NCBI GenBank assembly: GCA_038233075.1
Contig: JBBSMQ010000007.1
Span: 1-64,000, forward strand
DNA length: 64,000 nt
DNA from: Iamia sp038233075
GTDB lineage: Bacteria; Actinomycetota; Acidimicrobiia; Acidimicrobiales; Iamiaceae
Reading direction: 5' to 3'
Within the stretch, counting starts at the first letter, position 1. Every line of letters begins with the position of its first letter. Position numbers and translations under genes: made by a program. Below the pieces are notes generated by a model. It saw nothing but the letters and a program-made list of their open reading frames with translations. It made no database searches and had not been told where the DNA came from. Of the stretch, positions 43,270 to 51,372 are shown in pieces.

Positions 43270-44165
43270 CCGCCACCGCACTCCTCGATCGCCTCCGCCT
43301 GCCCGCCATGGCTCGCTACCGGCTGTTCCTCACCGGCCTGCACGGCGCCCAGCAGGCGGCCCGGCCCACCGCCCGTTGGCGGGCCGAGCCCGACTTCCTG
43401 ATCGTCGGCGCTCAGCGCTCGGGCACCACGACGCTGTACCGCCTGCTGGCCGACCACCCCGCGGTCCGCTTCCCCCGACTCACCAAGGGAGTGCACTGGT
43501 TCGACGTGGAGTCGCACCGCACGCAAGGCTGGTACCGGGCGGGGTTCCCGTTGCAGGCCGCGATCGAGAAGACCTCGGCCGCCGTGGGCGAGCAGGTGGT
43601 GGTCGGTGAGGCCGCCCCCTACTACGGATTCCACCCCTACGGTCCCGACCGCATCGCCCGGGCGCTGCCCCAGGTCCGTCTGGTGATGATCCTGCGCGAC
43701 CCGGTGACCCGCGCCTGGTCGCAGTTCCACCACGAGCGCGCTCGCGGCTACGAGCCCCTGGCCGACTTCGAGGCGGCGGTGGAGGCCGAGCCGGCGCGCC
43801 TGGCCGGCGCCCCGGCGGTGCTGGCCCACCGACCCGGGCTCCACCCCGCCCACCAGCACCAGTCCTACGTGGCCCGCGGTCGCTACGACGAGCAGATCCG
43901 GCGCCTCTGGGACGCGGTCGGCTCCGACCGGGTCCTGGTCCTCTACACCCAGGACCTGGAACAGGACCCGGGCCCCACCCTCGACCGACTGCACGACTTC
44001 CTCGGCATCAGCCGCCGCCGGGTCACCCCGGGACGGTGGAACCCCCGCTCCGTCGGCATCATCCCCGAGGATGCCGCCGCCCGCATCCGGGCCGCCACCG
44101 CCGACTCCGACGCCTGGCTGGCCGGCCACCTGGCCACCCCCCTTCCCTGGGGGGCGACGCCGTGA
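43266..44165 (+). CDS. PAPS-dependent sulfotransferase (heparan-sulfate-type)
   Basis: 299 residues from ATG 43266 (ATGA overlap). PDFLIVGAQRSGTTTLYRLL at about 43-62 is the PAPS loop, KGVHWFDVE the catalytic region and VRLVMILRDPVTRAWSQF the 3'-phosphate site, the spacing seen in N-deacetylase/N-sulfotransferase-like bacterial enzymes. YDEQIRRLWD and VLVLYTQDLEQDP follow. It should sulfate an intermediate of the polysaccharide made here. It is the third sulfotransferase domain within 8 kb. It is followed after 28 nt by the flippase gene. Confidence 0.9.
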   Translation: MTATALLDRLRLPAMARYRLFLTGLHGAQQAARPTARWRAEPDFLIVGAQRSGTTTLYRLLADHPAVRFPRLTKGVHWFDVESHRTQGWYRAGFPLQAAIEKTSAAVGEQVVVGEAAPYYGFHPYGPDRIARALPQVRLVMILRDPVTRAWSQFHHERARGYEPLADFEAAVEAEPARLAGAPAVLAHRPGLHPAHQHQSYVARGRYDEQIRRLWDAVGSDRVLVLYTQDLEQDPGPTLDRLHDFLGISRRRVTPGRWNPRSVGIIPEDAAARIRAATADSDAWLAGHLATPLPWGATP

Positions 44166-44193
44166 CCCGGCTCCGAGGGGCCCAGGGGCGCCG

Positions 44194-45780
44194 GTGACCG
44201 ACGCAACCGAGGCCACCGATGCAACCGACATCGACGCCCCGCTAACCGGCGAAGGCTCTGACGAGGGCCGCACCCTCGGGCGGTCGAGCCTGATCAACCT
44301 GGCCGGCTTCGCCGTCAAGGGGGTGGCCAACTTCGCCCTCATCGTCGTAGTGACCCGCCGGCTGGGCCAGGAGGGCTCCGGCGCCTTCCTCACCGCTGTC
44401 GCCGTGTTCAACATCGCCGCCCGCTCCGCCACGGCCGGCACCGACCCCAGCCTGGTCCGCTTCACCAGCCGCTTCCTGGCCCGGGGCCGGGCGCGCGAGG
44501 TCCGCCCCCTCTACCGCATCGCCCTCGGCCCGGTCCTGGTCATCTCCGCCCTCGTCGGAGGGGCCCTCGTCCTCCTCGCCGGCCCGCTGGGGGACCTGCT
44601 CAGCTCGGGGGGCGAGGGCCCGAGCGCACCCGCCGACCAGCTCGCCACCTACTTCCGGATCCTGGGCCCGTTCGTTCCCGTGGCCGCCGCCTACCAGGTG
44701 GTCGAGGGGGCGTCGCGGGGCTTTGGCACCATGGTGCCGGGGGCGATCGTCGAGCGCCTGGGCCGCTCCATCTCCCAGCCGGTGGTGATGGTGGTGGTGC
44801 TGGCCGCCGGTGGCGGGACAGCGGCGGTGGGTCTGGCCTGGGCCGGGCCCTTCGCGGTGGCCCTGGTCCCGCTCGCGCTCTGGACCACGGTCCTGCTGCG
44901 CCGGGCCGAGCGCGCCGTGCGCGACCGGGCCCAGGCGCCGGATTCGCTCGACCGCCGGGACCTGCGTCGCCGCTTCTGGTCCTTCGCCCTGCCCCGCTCC
45001 TTCTCCGGCGTGTTCGCCCTGACCATCCTCTGGGTCGACGCCCTGCTGCTCGGCGCCCTGGACTCCACCGAGTCCGTCGGCATCTACACCGCCGCCACCC
45101 GGTGGCTGATCGTGGGCAGCTTCGCCACCAACGGCGTGGTCCTCGCCTTCGGCCCGCAGATCTCGGCCGTGCTGGCCCGGGAGGGTGTCGACGGCGCCCG
45201 CCGGCTGTTCCAGGCCGCCACCGCCTGGCAGGTGATGCTGGCATGGCCGGCGTACCTGACGGCCATGGTCTTCGCCCCCTACCTGGTCACTGCATTCGGC
45301 CCTGGCTTCGAGGAGGGCGCCTCGGTCATCATCATCACCGGTGCCGGGTTCCTCCTGGCCAGCGCCACCGGCCCCATCGACATGCTGCTGCTCATGGTCG
45401 GGCGCGGCCGGTTCAGCCTGTTCAACACCGGCCTGGCCCTGGTGATCAACATCGCCGCCAACCTGGTGCTGATCCCCCACCTGGGCATCCAGGGGGCGGC
45501 GCTGGCCTGGACCCTCAGCCTGGTGGTGGCCAACGGGGTCCCCACGGTGCAGATGTGGGTCCTGCACCGCACGCAACCCTTCGGGGCCCGCAGCCTGCGC
45601 GCCCTCGTGCTCACCGGCCTGACCGGCGTGGCCCTCCTCGGCGGCCGCCTGGCGCTGGGCGCGACCCTGCCGGGCCTGCTCGTGGGGATCGCCCTCGGTG
45701 GGTTGGTGCTCGCCGTCGGTGTGCGCCAGGCTCCAGATCGCATGGGCATCGCCGATGTGCTGCGGAGGACGGAGACGTGA
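44194..45780 (+). CDS. Polysaccharide flippase (Wzx/MATE-like)
   Basis: 528 residues from GTG 44194; the open frame upstream is a shadow of the sulfotransferase gene. A short acidic N-terminus (EATDATDIDAPL) precedes about 14 membrane segments. SSLINLAGFAVKGVANFALIV and TRRLGQEGSGAF are the usual start of Wzx/PST exporters, and the C-terminal half repeats the pattern. It should flip the lipid-linked repeat unit to the outer face for the polymerase two genes upstream. The TGA overlaps ATG 45780 of a 24-codon reading frame before the Wzz-like gene. Confidence 0.88.
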   Translation: MTDATEATDATDIDAPLTGEGSDEGRTLGRSSLINLAGFAVKGVANFALIVVVTRRLGQEGSGAFLTAVAVFNIAARSATAGTDPSLVRFTSRFLARGRAREVRPLYRIALGPVLVISALVGGALVLLAGPLGDLLSSGGEGPSAPADQLATYFRILGPFVPVAAAYQVVEGASRGFGTMVPGAIVERLGRSISQPVVMVVVLAAGGGTAAVGLAWAGPFAVALVPLALWTTVLLRRAERAVRDRAQAPDSLDRRDLRRRFWSFALPRSFSGVFALTILWVDALLLGALDSTESVGIYTAATRWLIVGSFATNGVVLAFGPQISAVLAREGVDGARRLFQAATAWQVMLAWPAYLTAMVFAPYLVTAFGPGFEEGASVIIITGAGFLLASATGPIDMLLLMVGRGRFSLFNTGLALVINIAANLVLIPHLGIQGAALAWTLSLVVANGVPTVQMWVLHRTQPFGARSLRALVLTGLTGVALLGGRLALGATLPGLLVGIALGGLVLAVGVRQAPDRMGIADVLRRTET

Positions 45781-45854
45781 TGTCGGCGACGGCGGTCGCG
45801 TCCACCACCGGACACGACGGACAACGGGAGGAGCACGAGCACCATGGCCACTGA
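45780..45854 (+). CDS. Possible 24-residue coupling peptide
   Basis: ATG 45780 shares a base with the flippase stop (TGATG) and the frame ends at TGA 45852-45854, 11 nt inside the next gene. The predicted peptide ends EEHEHHGH and has no recognisable domain. It bridges the 63-nt gap between flippase and Wzz-like genes, so translating ribosomes would pass over the GGGAGGAG ribosome binding site of the latter. It may be a coupling leader rather than a functional peptide, or chance. Confidence 0.3.
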   Translation: MSATAVASTTGHDGQREEHEHHGH

Positions 45855-47376
45855 TCCGGCATCGGTCGAGCTGGGCGACTACCTGGGGGTCCTCCGCCGC
45901 CGCGCCCTGGTGGTGGGGGCCATCGTGGTCCTGTGCCTGACCCTGGGGGCGGCCTACGGGTTTACGCGTCCCGACGTGTACGGGTCGACGGCCCAGATCG
46001 CGCTGCCCGACCCGGCCGAGACCCAGACCCCGGCCGCGGCCATCGCCGATGTGCAGACCGAGCTGCAGGTGGTGCAGTCCGAGCTGGTCGCGGCCCGCGC
46101 CGCCGACGCCATCCCCGGCGACGAGGACACCCGCAGCCTGCTCACCCACGTCACCGCCGAATCACCGTCCGAGGCCCGGATCCTGGACGTCGCGTTCTCG
46201 GCGTCGGACCCCGGCACCGCCCAGGTGGGGGCCCAGGCCTTCGCCGCGGCCTACGTCGCCCAGAAGGGGGCCGAGCAGCGGGCGTCGATCGACATGCGGA
46301 CGGCGAGCTACCAGGAGGCCATCGACGAGGTGCAGATGCGCCTCGACGAGCAGATCGATCTCCGCAACGCAGCGGACCCGGACAGCCCCGAGGCCCAGGA
46401 GGCCCAGGACGCCATCGACAGCGCCACCTCCACGCTGAGCGACCTCCTCACCGAGATCACCAACGTGGAGAGCACGCTTGTGGACGGGGGCACCATCATC
46501 ACCCCTGCCCGCCTCCCCCAGGAGCCCCTGCCCCGGGGCCTGGCCCGCACCCTGGCCGCCTCCCTCGCGGCGGGGCTGCTGCTGGGCCTGGGCGCCGCCT
46601 TCGTGCTCGACCGCCTCGACACCCGGGTCCGGGGCGCGGCCGACCTGGAGCGCACGCTCGGCGTCAGCACCCTCGGGAGCATCCCGGTCTTCGCGCCCAG
46701 CCACCGTCACGCCGCCACCCGCCTGGTCACCGTGCACGCCCCCGCCGGGGCCGAGGCCGATGCCTTCCGCCGCCTCCGCACGTCGGTGCTGCTGGCGGGC
46801 CAGACCCAGGGCATCCGCACGCTGGCCATCACCAGCGCCGTCGCCGATGAGGGCAAGACCACGGTGGCCGCCAACCTCGCCGTCGCCCTGGCCCAGGACG
46901 GCCGCAAGGTGATCCTCATCGGCGCCGACCTGCGCCGGGCCGGGATCGAGGAGCTGTTCGACCTGCCCGTGGCCCCCGGACTGTCGGACCTCATCCTCGG
47001 ACGCGCCACCGTCGAGGACATCACGCACCGGGTGGGCGACCTCACCGTCGTCACGCCCGGCTCCGACGTCGATCGGCCCACCGATCGCCTCGGGTCCAAG
47101 ATCACGTCCCGCGCCATCCATGCGTTGAGCGAGGGCTTCGACCACGTCATCGTGGACACACCCCCCGTCCTGGCCGTGGCCGACGTCCTCGTCCTGGCGC
47201 CCTGTCTCGACGCCGCGCTGATGGTCGTCTCCCTGGCTGAGGCCAGCACCAGGCAGGTGGCAGAGGCCGGCACCGAGCTGGGTCTGGCCGGGATCACGGT
47301 GCTCGGTGCTGCGCTCAACAACGACGCCGACACCAGCCGGCGCGCCGCCGGTGCCTACGCCTACGGCATGGGGTGA
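45844..47376 (+). CDS. Wzz/BY-kinase polysaccharide co-polymerase
   Basis: 510 residues from ATG 45844, preceded by GGGAGGAG. Membrane segments at about 22-40 and 236-256 enclose an extracytoplasmic Wzz domain with a coiled-coil region (about 70-215). The cytoplasmic ATPase has Walker A SAVADEGKTT (331-340), Walker A' VILIGADLRR (356-365) and Walker B HVIVDTPPV. BY-kinases usually end in a Tyr cluster; here only Tyr505 and Tyr507 are found in GAYAYGMG. It should control chain length and coordinate polymerisation and export with the Wzy/Wzx proteins. Confidence 0.9.
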   Translation: MATDPASVELGDYLGVLRRRALVVGAIVVLCLTLGAAYGFTRPDVYGSTAQIALPDPAETQTPAAAIADVQTELQVVQSELVAARAADAIPGDEDTRSLLTHVTAESPSEARILDVAFSASDPGTAQVGAQAFAAAYVAQKGAEQRASIDMRTASYQEAIDEVQMRLDEQIDLRNAADPDSPEAQEAQDAIDSATSTLSDLLTEITNVESTLVDGGTIITPARLPQEPLPRGLARTLAASLAAGLLLGLGAAFVLDRLDTRVRGAADLERTLGVSTLGSIPVFAPSHRHAATRLVTVHAPAGAEADAFRRLRTSVLLAGQTQGIRTLAITSAVADEGKTTVAANLAVALAQDGRKVILIGADLRRAGIEELFDLPVAPGLSDLILGRATVEDITHRVGDLTVVTPGSDVDRPTDRLGSKITSRAIHALSEGFDHVIVDTPPVLAVADVLVLAPCLDAALMVVSLAEASTRQVAEAGTELGLAGITVLGAALNNDADTSRRAAGAYAYGMG

Positions 47377-47465
47377 CCAGGAGAGGCGGTGTGACGGTGA
47401 CCCCGATCGCAACCCGAGACATGCCACTCCTGGGTCGTTGCGATGAGGTATGTTCCGCGTCGAAT

Positions 47466-47508
47466 GTGACGTCGAGGGTCAGATCGACTACTCTGTGTGA
47501 CCACACAG
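47466..47508 (+). promoter_or_regulatory. Candidate promoter with palindrome over the start site
   Basis: GTGACG (47466-47471), 17 nt, and TACTCT (47489-47494) form a plausible promoter for the sugar transferase gene at 47543. The palindrome CTGTGTGACCACACAG (47493-47508; two 7-bp arms, 2-nt centre) covers the -10 end and expected start site, a position suited to repression. An 8-bp inverted repeat (47406-47413 with 47437-47444) lies upstream. Confidence 0.5.
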
Positions 47509-47542
47509 GACAGACGGGCGACAGGAGAGGGAGCAAGGAACC

Positions 47543-49003
47543 GTGACGCTGGCTGAGGCCACGACACCGCGCGTCGAGGCAGTCGCAACCGCCCCGGCGG
47601 AGCGACCGCGCCTCGACCCCAAGCTGGTGCTCGGCGCGGTGGACCTGGTCACCGTCGGGCTGTCGCTCATCGTCACGTTGCTGGTCGTCGACCCCCTCAG
47701 CAACGGGGTGCGCATCGGTCGGTCGGACCTCACCTTCGTGCTCCTCGCCATGAGCACCCTGCCGCTCTGGCTGGCCATCTTCTCGGGCCAGCGCCTCTAC
47801 AACATCCGCTTCATCGGACGGCGGATCGACGAGGTCCGCCGCATCGTCAACGCCACCTTCCTCGGCTCCATGGCGGTGGCCCTGGCCGCCTTCTTCCTCG
47901 ACGTCGACATGCCCCGGTCCCGCATCGTCGTCCTGTTCGCCACCACCACCCTGCTGGTGACCGCCGAGCGCGAGGTCGCCCGGCGGATGTTCGCGAGGAT
48001 GCGGAGCCAGGGCCGCATGGTGCGGAACGTGGTCATCGCCGGCGCCAACCCCGAGGGGCGGGAGCTGGCCGCCATGCTCCGCACCGATGCCTGGCTGGGC
48101 TACAACGTGCTCGGCTTCGTCGACGACACCGTCACCGACGCCGAGCCCGTCCCCGGCGTCCCGCTCCTGGGCACGGTGTCCGATGCCGCCGAGATCCTCC
48201 GCTCCCGCCGCGGCGCGTCGGTCATCGTGGCCGCGTCGGCCATCGAGAGCTCGACCACCAACCGCCTGGCCCGCGACCTGCTCGACCGGGGGGTGCACGT
48301 GGAGCTCTCGTCCACGCTCCGCGACATCGCCTCCCAGCGCCTCATCGTCCGCCCCCTGGGCCGGTTCCCGGTGGTCTACGTCGAGCCGGTGCAGCGCGAC
48401 GGCTGGCGGCGCCTGGCCAAGCGGACCTTCGACGTGACCCTGGCGTCGGTCGCGCTCATCGTGACGAGCCCCCTCGTGGCCCTGTCCATGGTGGCGATCC
48501 GCCTCGACTCCGGGGGTCCGGTGCTCTTCCGCCAGGTGCGGGTGGGTCGCAACAGCCGACCCTTCCAGGTGCTGAAGCTGCGCACCATGGTGGTCGGCGC
48601 CGAGGAGCGCCAGGAGGAGCTGCTCCACGCCAACGAGGCCGACGGGCCGCTGTTCAAGATCCAGGACGATCCGCGCGTCACGCGGGTCGGGAAGCTGCTG
48701 CGCATCGCGTCGATCGACGAGCTGCCCCAGCTCTGGAACGTCATCCGCGGCGAGATGAGCCTCGTCGGCCCCCGCCCCGCGCTGCCGCACGAGACCGAGG
48801 CGTGGGACCCGCTGCTCACCCAGCGCCTCCGCGTCACGCCCGGCATCACCGGCATGTGGCAGGTCAACGGCCGCAGCGAGTCCTCGTTCGAGGACTACAC
48901 CCGCCTCGACCTGTACTACGTCGACAACTGGTCCCTGCTCATCGACCTGGCCATCCTGGTCAAGACCATCCCGGTCGTCCTGACCGGCCACGGCGCCAAG
49001 TAG
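47543..49003 (+). CDS. Polyprenyl-phosphate sugar phosphotransferase (WcaJ/CpsE-type initiating enzyme)
   Basis: 486 residues from GTG 47543 with GGAGAGGG and AAGGA upstream. Four N-terminal membrane segments (about 26-135), a Rossmann-like CoA-binding domain (about 155-265; NVVIAGANPEGRELA), then the catalytic sugar transferase domain from about 295 with KRTFDVTLASVALI, FKIQDDPRVTRVGKLLR, DELPQLWNV and MSLVGPRPALP. It transfers a sugar phosphate from UDP- or GDP-sugar to undecaprenyl phosphate and so starts the repeat unit. It ends the first polysaccharide locus and has its own promoter region. Confidence 0.93.
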   Translation: MTLAEATTPRVEAVATAPAERPRLDPKLVLGAVDLVTVGLSLIVTLLVVDPLSNGVRIGRSDLTFVLLAMSTLPLWLAIFSGQRLYNIRFIGRRIDEVRRIVNATFLGSMAVALAAFFLDVDMPRSRIVVLFATTTLLVTAEREVARRMFARMRSQGRMVRNVVIAGANPEGRELAAMLRTDAWLGYNVLGFVDDTVTDAEPVPGVPLLGTVSDAAEILRSRRGASVIVAASAIESSTTNRLARDLLDRGVHVELSSTLRDIASQRLIVRPLGRFPVVYVEPVQRDGWRRLAKRTFDVTLASVALIVTSPLVALSMVAIRLDSGGPVLFRQVRVGRNSRPFQVLKLRTMVVGAEERQEELLHANEADGPLFKIQDDPRVTRVGKLLRIASIDELPQLWNVIRGEMSLVGPRPALPHETEAWDPLLTQRLRVTPGITGMWQVNGRSESSFEDYTRLDLYYVDNWSLLIDLAILVKTIPVVLTGHGAK

Positions 49004-49010
49004 CCACCGG

Positions 49011-49128
49011 GACCGGTACGCACAGGGACCTCGGCCCGTTGGCCTCGACGTCCGGCACCGGGCCCAACTGGTCCCGAGAACGGTCGCCGGCACGGCCAGG
49101 ATCGAGACCGGCACGCACAGGAACCTCG
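49011..49128. repeat. Short direct repeats and REP-like relics downstream of the sugar transferase
   Basis: A 23-bp sequence at 49011-49033 recurs at 49106-49128 with two mismatches. Between them, 49066-49088 begins AACTGGTCCCGA and continues to GGTCGCC, similar to the REP-like elements at 19391 and 20539. The second repeat continues into the hairpin CCTCG-TCC-CGAGG (49124-49136). The block may terminate transcription. Confidence 0.45.
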
Positions 49129-49151
49129 TCCCGAGGCGTGCGTCCGCGGAG

Positions 49152-49304
49152 TCAGCTACAGGCGATGTTGAGGCACTGGGCCGGGCCGGAGTTGCCCTGG
49201 GCCGTGTTGCTGCCCCCGTCGGTCACGCCGGGCACGGCCCGGATCCCGTAGCCACCGTTGTTGTTGGCGGTGTTGTCGGCCACCAAGGTGTCCGCTTCCA
49301 CCGA
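49152..49304 (-). pseudogene. C-terminal fragment of a right-handed beta-helix protein
   Basis: On the minus strand about 50 codons read VADNTANNNGGYGI, VPGVTDGGSNTA, GNSGPAQCLNIAC and then TGA. This is the typical last coil and Cys-containing cap of secreted parallel beta-helix (pectate-lyase-like/NosD) proteins of this group. The rest of the gene is missing: upstream sequence at 49305-49404 is unrelated and carries the start region of the divergent methyltransferase gene. It is a remnant of a lost surface polysaccharide-binding or lyase protein. Confidence 0.6.
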
Positions 49305-49404
49305 CTGTGGCGGAGCCTCGGTGTCGCTTGACACCGCGTGAGGGCCGATCGACTTGGGGCGGAGCCGGTTGACCGTGTGGGCGGCGACCGGCAAGGGTGC
49401 GTCG

Positions 49405-50166
49405 ATGTCGACTCCTGAGCTGCACCAGGCCGAGCGGGACAAGTGGGACGAGCTGGCCGAGCGGAAGCTGGCCACCCTCAAGCCGACGCCCATCGGGGCC
49501 AACTTCCACAACTACGCCCGGAACAGTGCGGTGATGCCCGGGGTGGCCGAGTTCCTGGGCGACCTCGACGGCAAGCGGATCCTCGAGTACGGCTGCGGCA
49601 TGGGCGAGATGTCGGTCCTGCTGGGCAAGAGCGGGGCGCAGGTCTCGACCTTCGACATCTCCGCCGGCAGCGTCAGGGTGGCCCAGGCCCGGGCCGAGCT
49701 CGATGGCGTGGCCGACCGGATCGACTTCGAGGTCGCCACCGCCGAGGACCTGCCCTACCCCGACGGGTCCTTCGACCTGGTCATCGGCAAGGCCATCCTC
49801 CACCACATCGATCCCGCCCTCGGCGCCGACCACCTGGCCCGCGTCGTCGCGCCCGGGGGCAGGGCCGCGTTCGTGGAGCCGATGGGCATGAACCCCATCC
49901 TCAGCTTCGCCCGCGACCACGTGCCCTACCCGGGCAAGAACCCGCCCGGCGGCGACAAGCCGGTGAACTACGACGAGATCGAGGCCTGGGGTGCCGGGTT
50001 CGCCCACCTGGAGTGCAACGAGATCCAGCTCCTCAGCATGGTGGAGCGCGGCCTCGGCTTCGGCACCAAGGTCCCCGCCCTGCGCCAGGCCGACGCCAAG
50101 CTGCTGGCCCGCTTCCCCTCCCTCCGTCGCTACTGCCGCTACGCGGTCATGCTGATGACCAAGTAG
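49405..50166 (+). CDS. Class I SAM-dependent methyltransferase
   Basis: 253 residues from ATG 49405 (AAGGG upstream); GTG/ATG codons further out precede non-conserved sequence. SAM motif I is ILEYGCGMGEMSVLL, motif II FDIS, motif post-I AEDLPYPDGSFDLVIG and HHIDP. The N-terminal AERDKWDELAERK and the C-terminal MNPILSFARDHVPYPG are seen in methyltransferases of polysaccharide and natural-product loci. It may O-methylate a sugar of the upstream system. It is monocistronic between the beta-helix fragment and the regulators. Confidence 0.82.
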   Translation: MSTPELHQAERDKWDELAERKLATLKPTPIGANFHNYARNSAVMPGVAEFLGDLDGKRILEYGCGMGEMSVLLGKSGAQVSTFDISAGSVRVAQARAELDGVADRIDFEVATAEDLPYPDGSFDLVIGKAILHHIDPALGADHLARVVAPGGRAAFVEPMGMNPILSFARDHVPYPGKNPPGGDKPVNYDEIEAWGAGFAHLECNEIQLLSMVERGLGFGTKVPALRQADAKLLARFPSLRRYCRYAVMLMTK

Positions 50167-50238
50167 GGCGACCCTCGACACCGTAACCCTGAGAGTCGCC
50201 GTGGGTCCGTCAGGGGTGCAGCTTCGGTGCGAGACCGG

Positions 50239-50571
50239 TCAGGAAGGGGTGGGGCGCTTCTGGGCATGGCGGCGACCGCGAGGGGTCAGACCGTAGTGCC
50301 CGCTCTGGGTCCCGTCGCGGTGGCGGTCGACGAGGGCATCGTCCTGGAGCCGGCCCAGCAGGGGGACGACCACGAGGGTGCTGAGGTGGGTCTCGCGGGC
50401 GAGGGTGATCGGGCTCATCGGGCTGTTCCGCTGGGCCAGGCACCGGATCACCGCCCGTCGGACCACCTCATCGTGGGGTGGGCCCGGAGTCGACGCCGGC
50501 GCCGACAGGAAGCCGGCCCGGCTCCGGCGCGGGGCGTTCCCGTTCTGTTCGACGGTGACCGCGGTGCTCAC
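50239..50571 (-). CDS. Small winged-helix protein
   Basis: 110 residues from GTG 50571, which overlaps the stop of the upstream response regulator gene (GTGA). The part DEVVRRAVIRCLAQRNSPMSPITLARETHL...VVVPLLGRLQDDALV...GHYGLTPRGRRHA has the helix-turn-helix and wing layout of MarR/PadR-like winged helices; the first 30 residues are basic and likely disordered. No effector domain is present. Coupling to the response regulator suggests an auxiliary DNA-binding or antagonist protein in the same circuit. Confidence 0.62.
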   Translation of the reverse strand: MSTAVTVEQNGNAPRRSRAGFLSAPASTPGPPHDEVVRRAVIRCLAQRNSPMSPITLARETHLSTLVVVPLLGRLQDDALVDRHRDGTQSGHYGLTPRGRRHAQKRPTPS

Positions 50572-51167
50572 CCGGGCACCTCGATCAGGCCGTGGGACAC
50601 CGCGACGGACACCGCAGCCAGGCGGTTGTGGACCCCGAGCTTGTGCAGGACGCTCTGCACGTGGGACCGGGCCGTCGAGTGGCGCACCCCGAGGCGCTCG
50701 GCCATGCGGGCGGTGGAGTCGCCGTCGCTCAGGCTCTGCAGAACCTCGACCTCGCGGCTGGTCAGGAAGAACGGGGCCCCCGCCGGTCGATCCGGGATGG
50801 AGGAGTCGGCGCTCGGCGCCCGCCCCTCGACGAGGGCCAGGATGGCCTCGGACGGGAGAGCCTTGGACCCGACGGCGGTCGCCCCGGCGCGGGACGCGGC
50901 GTCGCAGTGGTGACGGTCGGCCCCGGTGAGGACGACCACGTCGGAGAGCCGGGCCACCTCGGTGATGGCGCCGAGGACGGCGTGGGGCTCCTGCTCGTCG
51001 CCGAAGAGGAGGTCGGTGACGCACACGTCGCCGCCGAGGTCCCTGACGACGTCGGCCAGCGCGTCGGGGTGGGAGACCATGCCGACCACGTCGTGGCCGT
51101 GGGCCTCGAACATCGCCGCCAACGAGGCCATGACGATCGGGTGGTCGTCACAGAGGATGAGCTCCAT
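50568..51167 (-). CDS. NarL/LuxR-type response regulator
   Basis: 199 residues from ATG 51167 with AAGGA upstream. The receiver has DD at 7-8, the phosphoacceptor Asp52 (VTDLLF) and a conserved TG in place of the usual T/S (VVLTGAD), while the usual Lys is in GSKALP. The C-terminal LuxR HTH reads LTSREVEVLQSLSDGDSTARMAERLGV...VQSVLHKLGVHNR. It should bind DNA after phosphorylation, perhaps by the sensorless kinase at 52079. Its TATACT promoter is visible in the divergent gap, and the winged-helix gene is translationally coupled. Confidence 0.88.
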   Translation of the reverse strand: MELILCDDHPIVMASLAAMFEAHGHDVVGMVSHPDALADVVRDLGGDVCVTDLLFGDEQEPHAVLGAITEVARLSDVVVLTGADRHHCDAASRAGATAVGSKALPSEAILALVEGRAPSADSSIPDRPAGAPFFLTSREVEVLQSLSDGDSTARMAERLGVRHSTARSHVQSVLHKLGVHNRLAAVSVAVSHGLIEVPG

Positions 51168-51246
51168 CGTTCCTTGTGTCCTCTCCTCGGACCCCGTCGG
51201 CCGCTACAGAGCGTGCGGAGCGTGGCACCTGCCGTCTCTCACCGTG

Positions 51247-51275
51247 AGTATAGAGGCAACCGGGCCGTCGGGTAA
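51247..51275 (-). promoter_or_regulatory. Promoter of the minus-strand response regulator
   Basis: On the minus strand TATACT (51247-51252) lies 17 nt after TTACCC (51270-51275), about 80 nt before the start codon at 51167. The nearby direct repeat GTCACC-CTACC-GTCACC (about 51278-51294) may be a regulator site shared with the divergent gene at 51373. Confidence 0.5.
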
Positions 51276-51372
51276 CAGTCACCCTACCGTCACCTGACCC
51301 CTCCATGCGCGGTAGCGTGTGTCACCCCGGGGGCGGGCCGATGTCGACCGCCGGTGTGGGAGGTTCGGTGCT

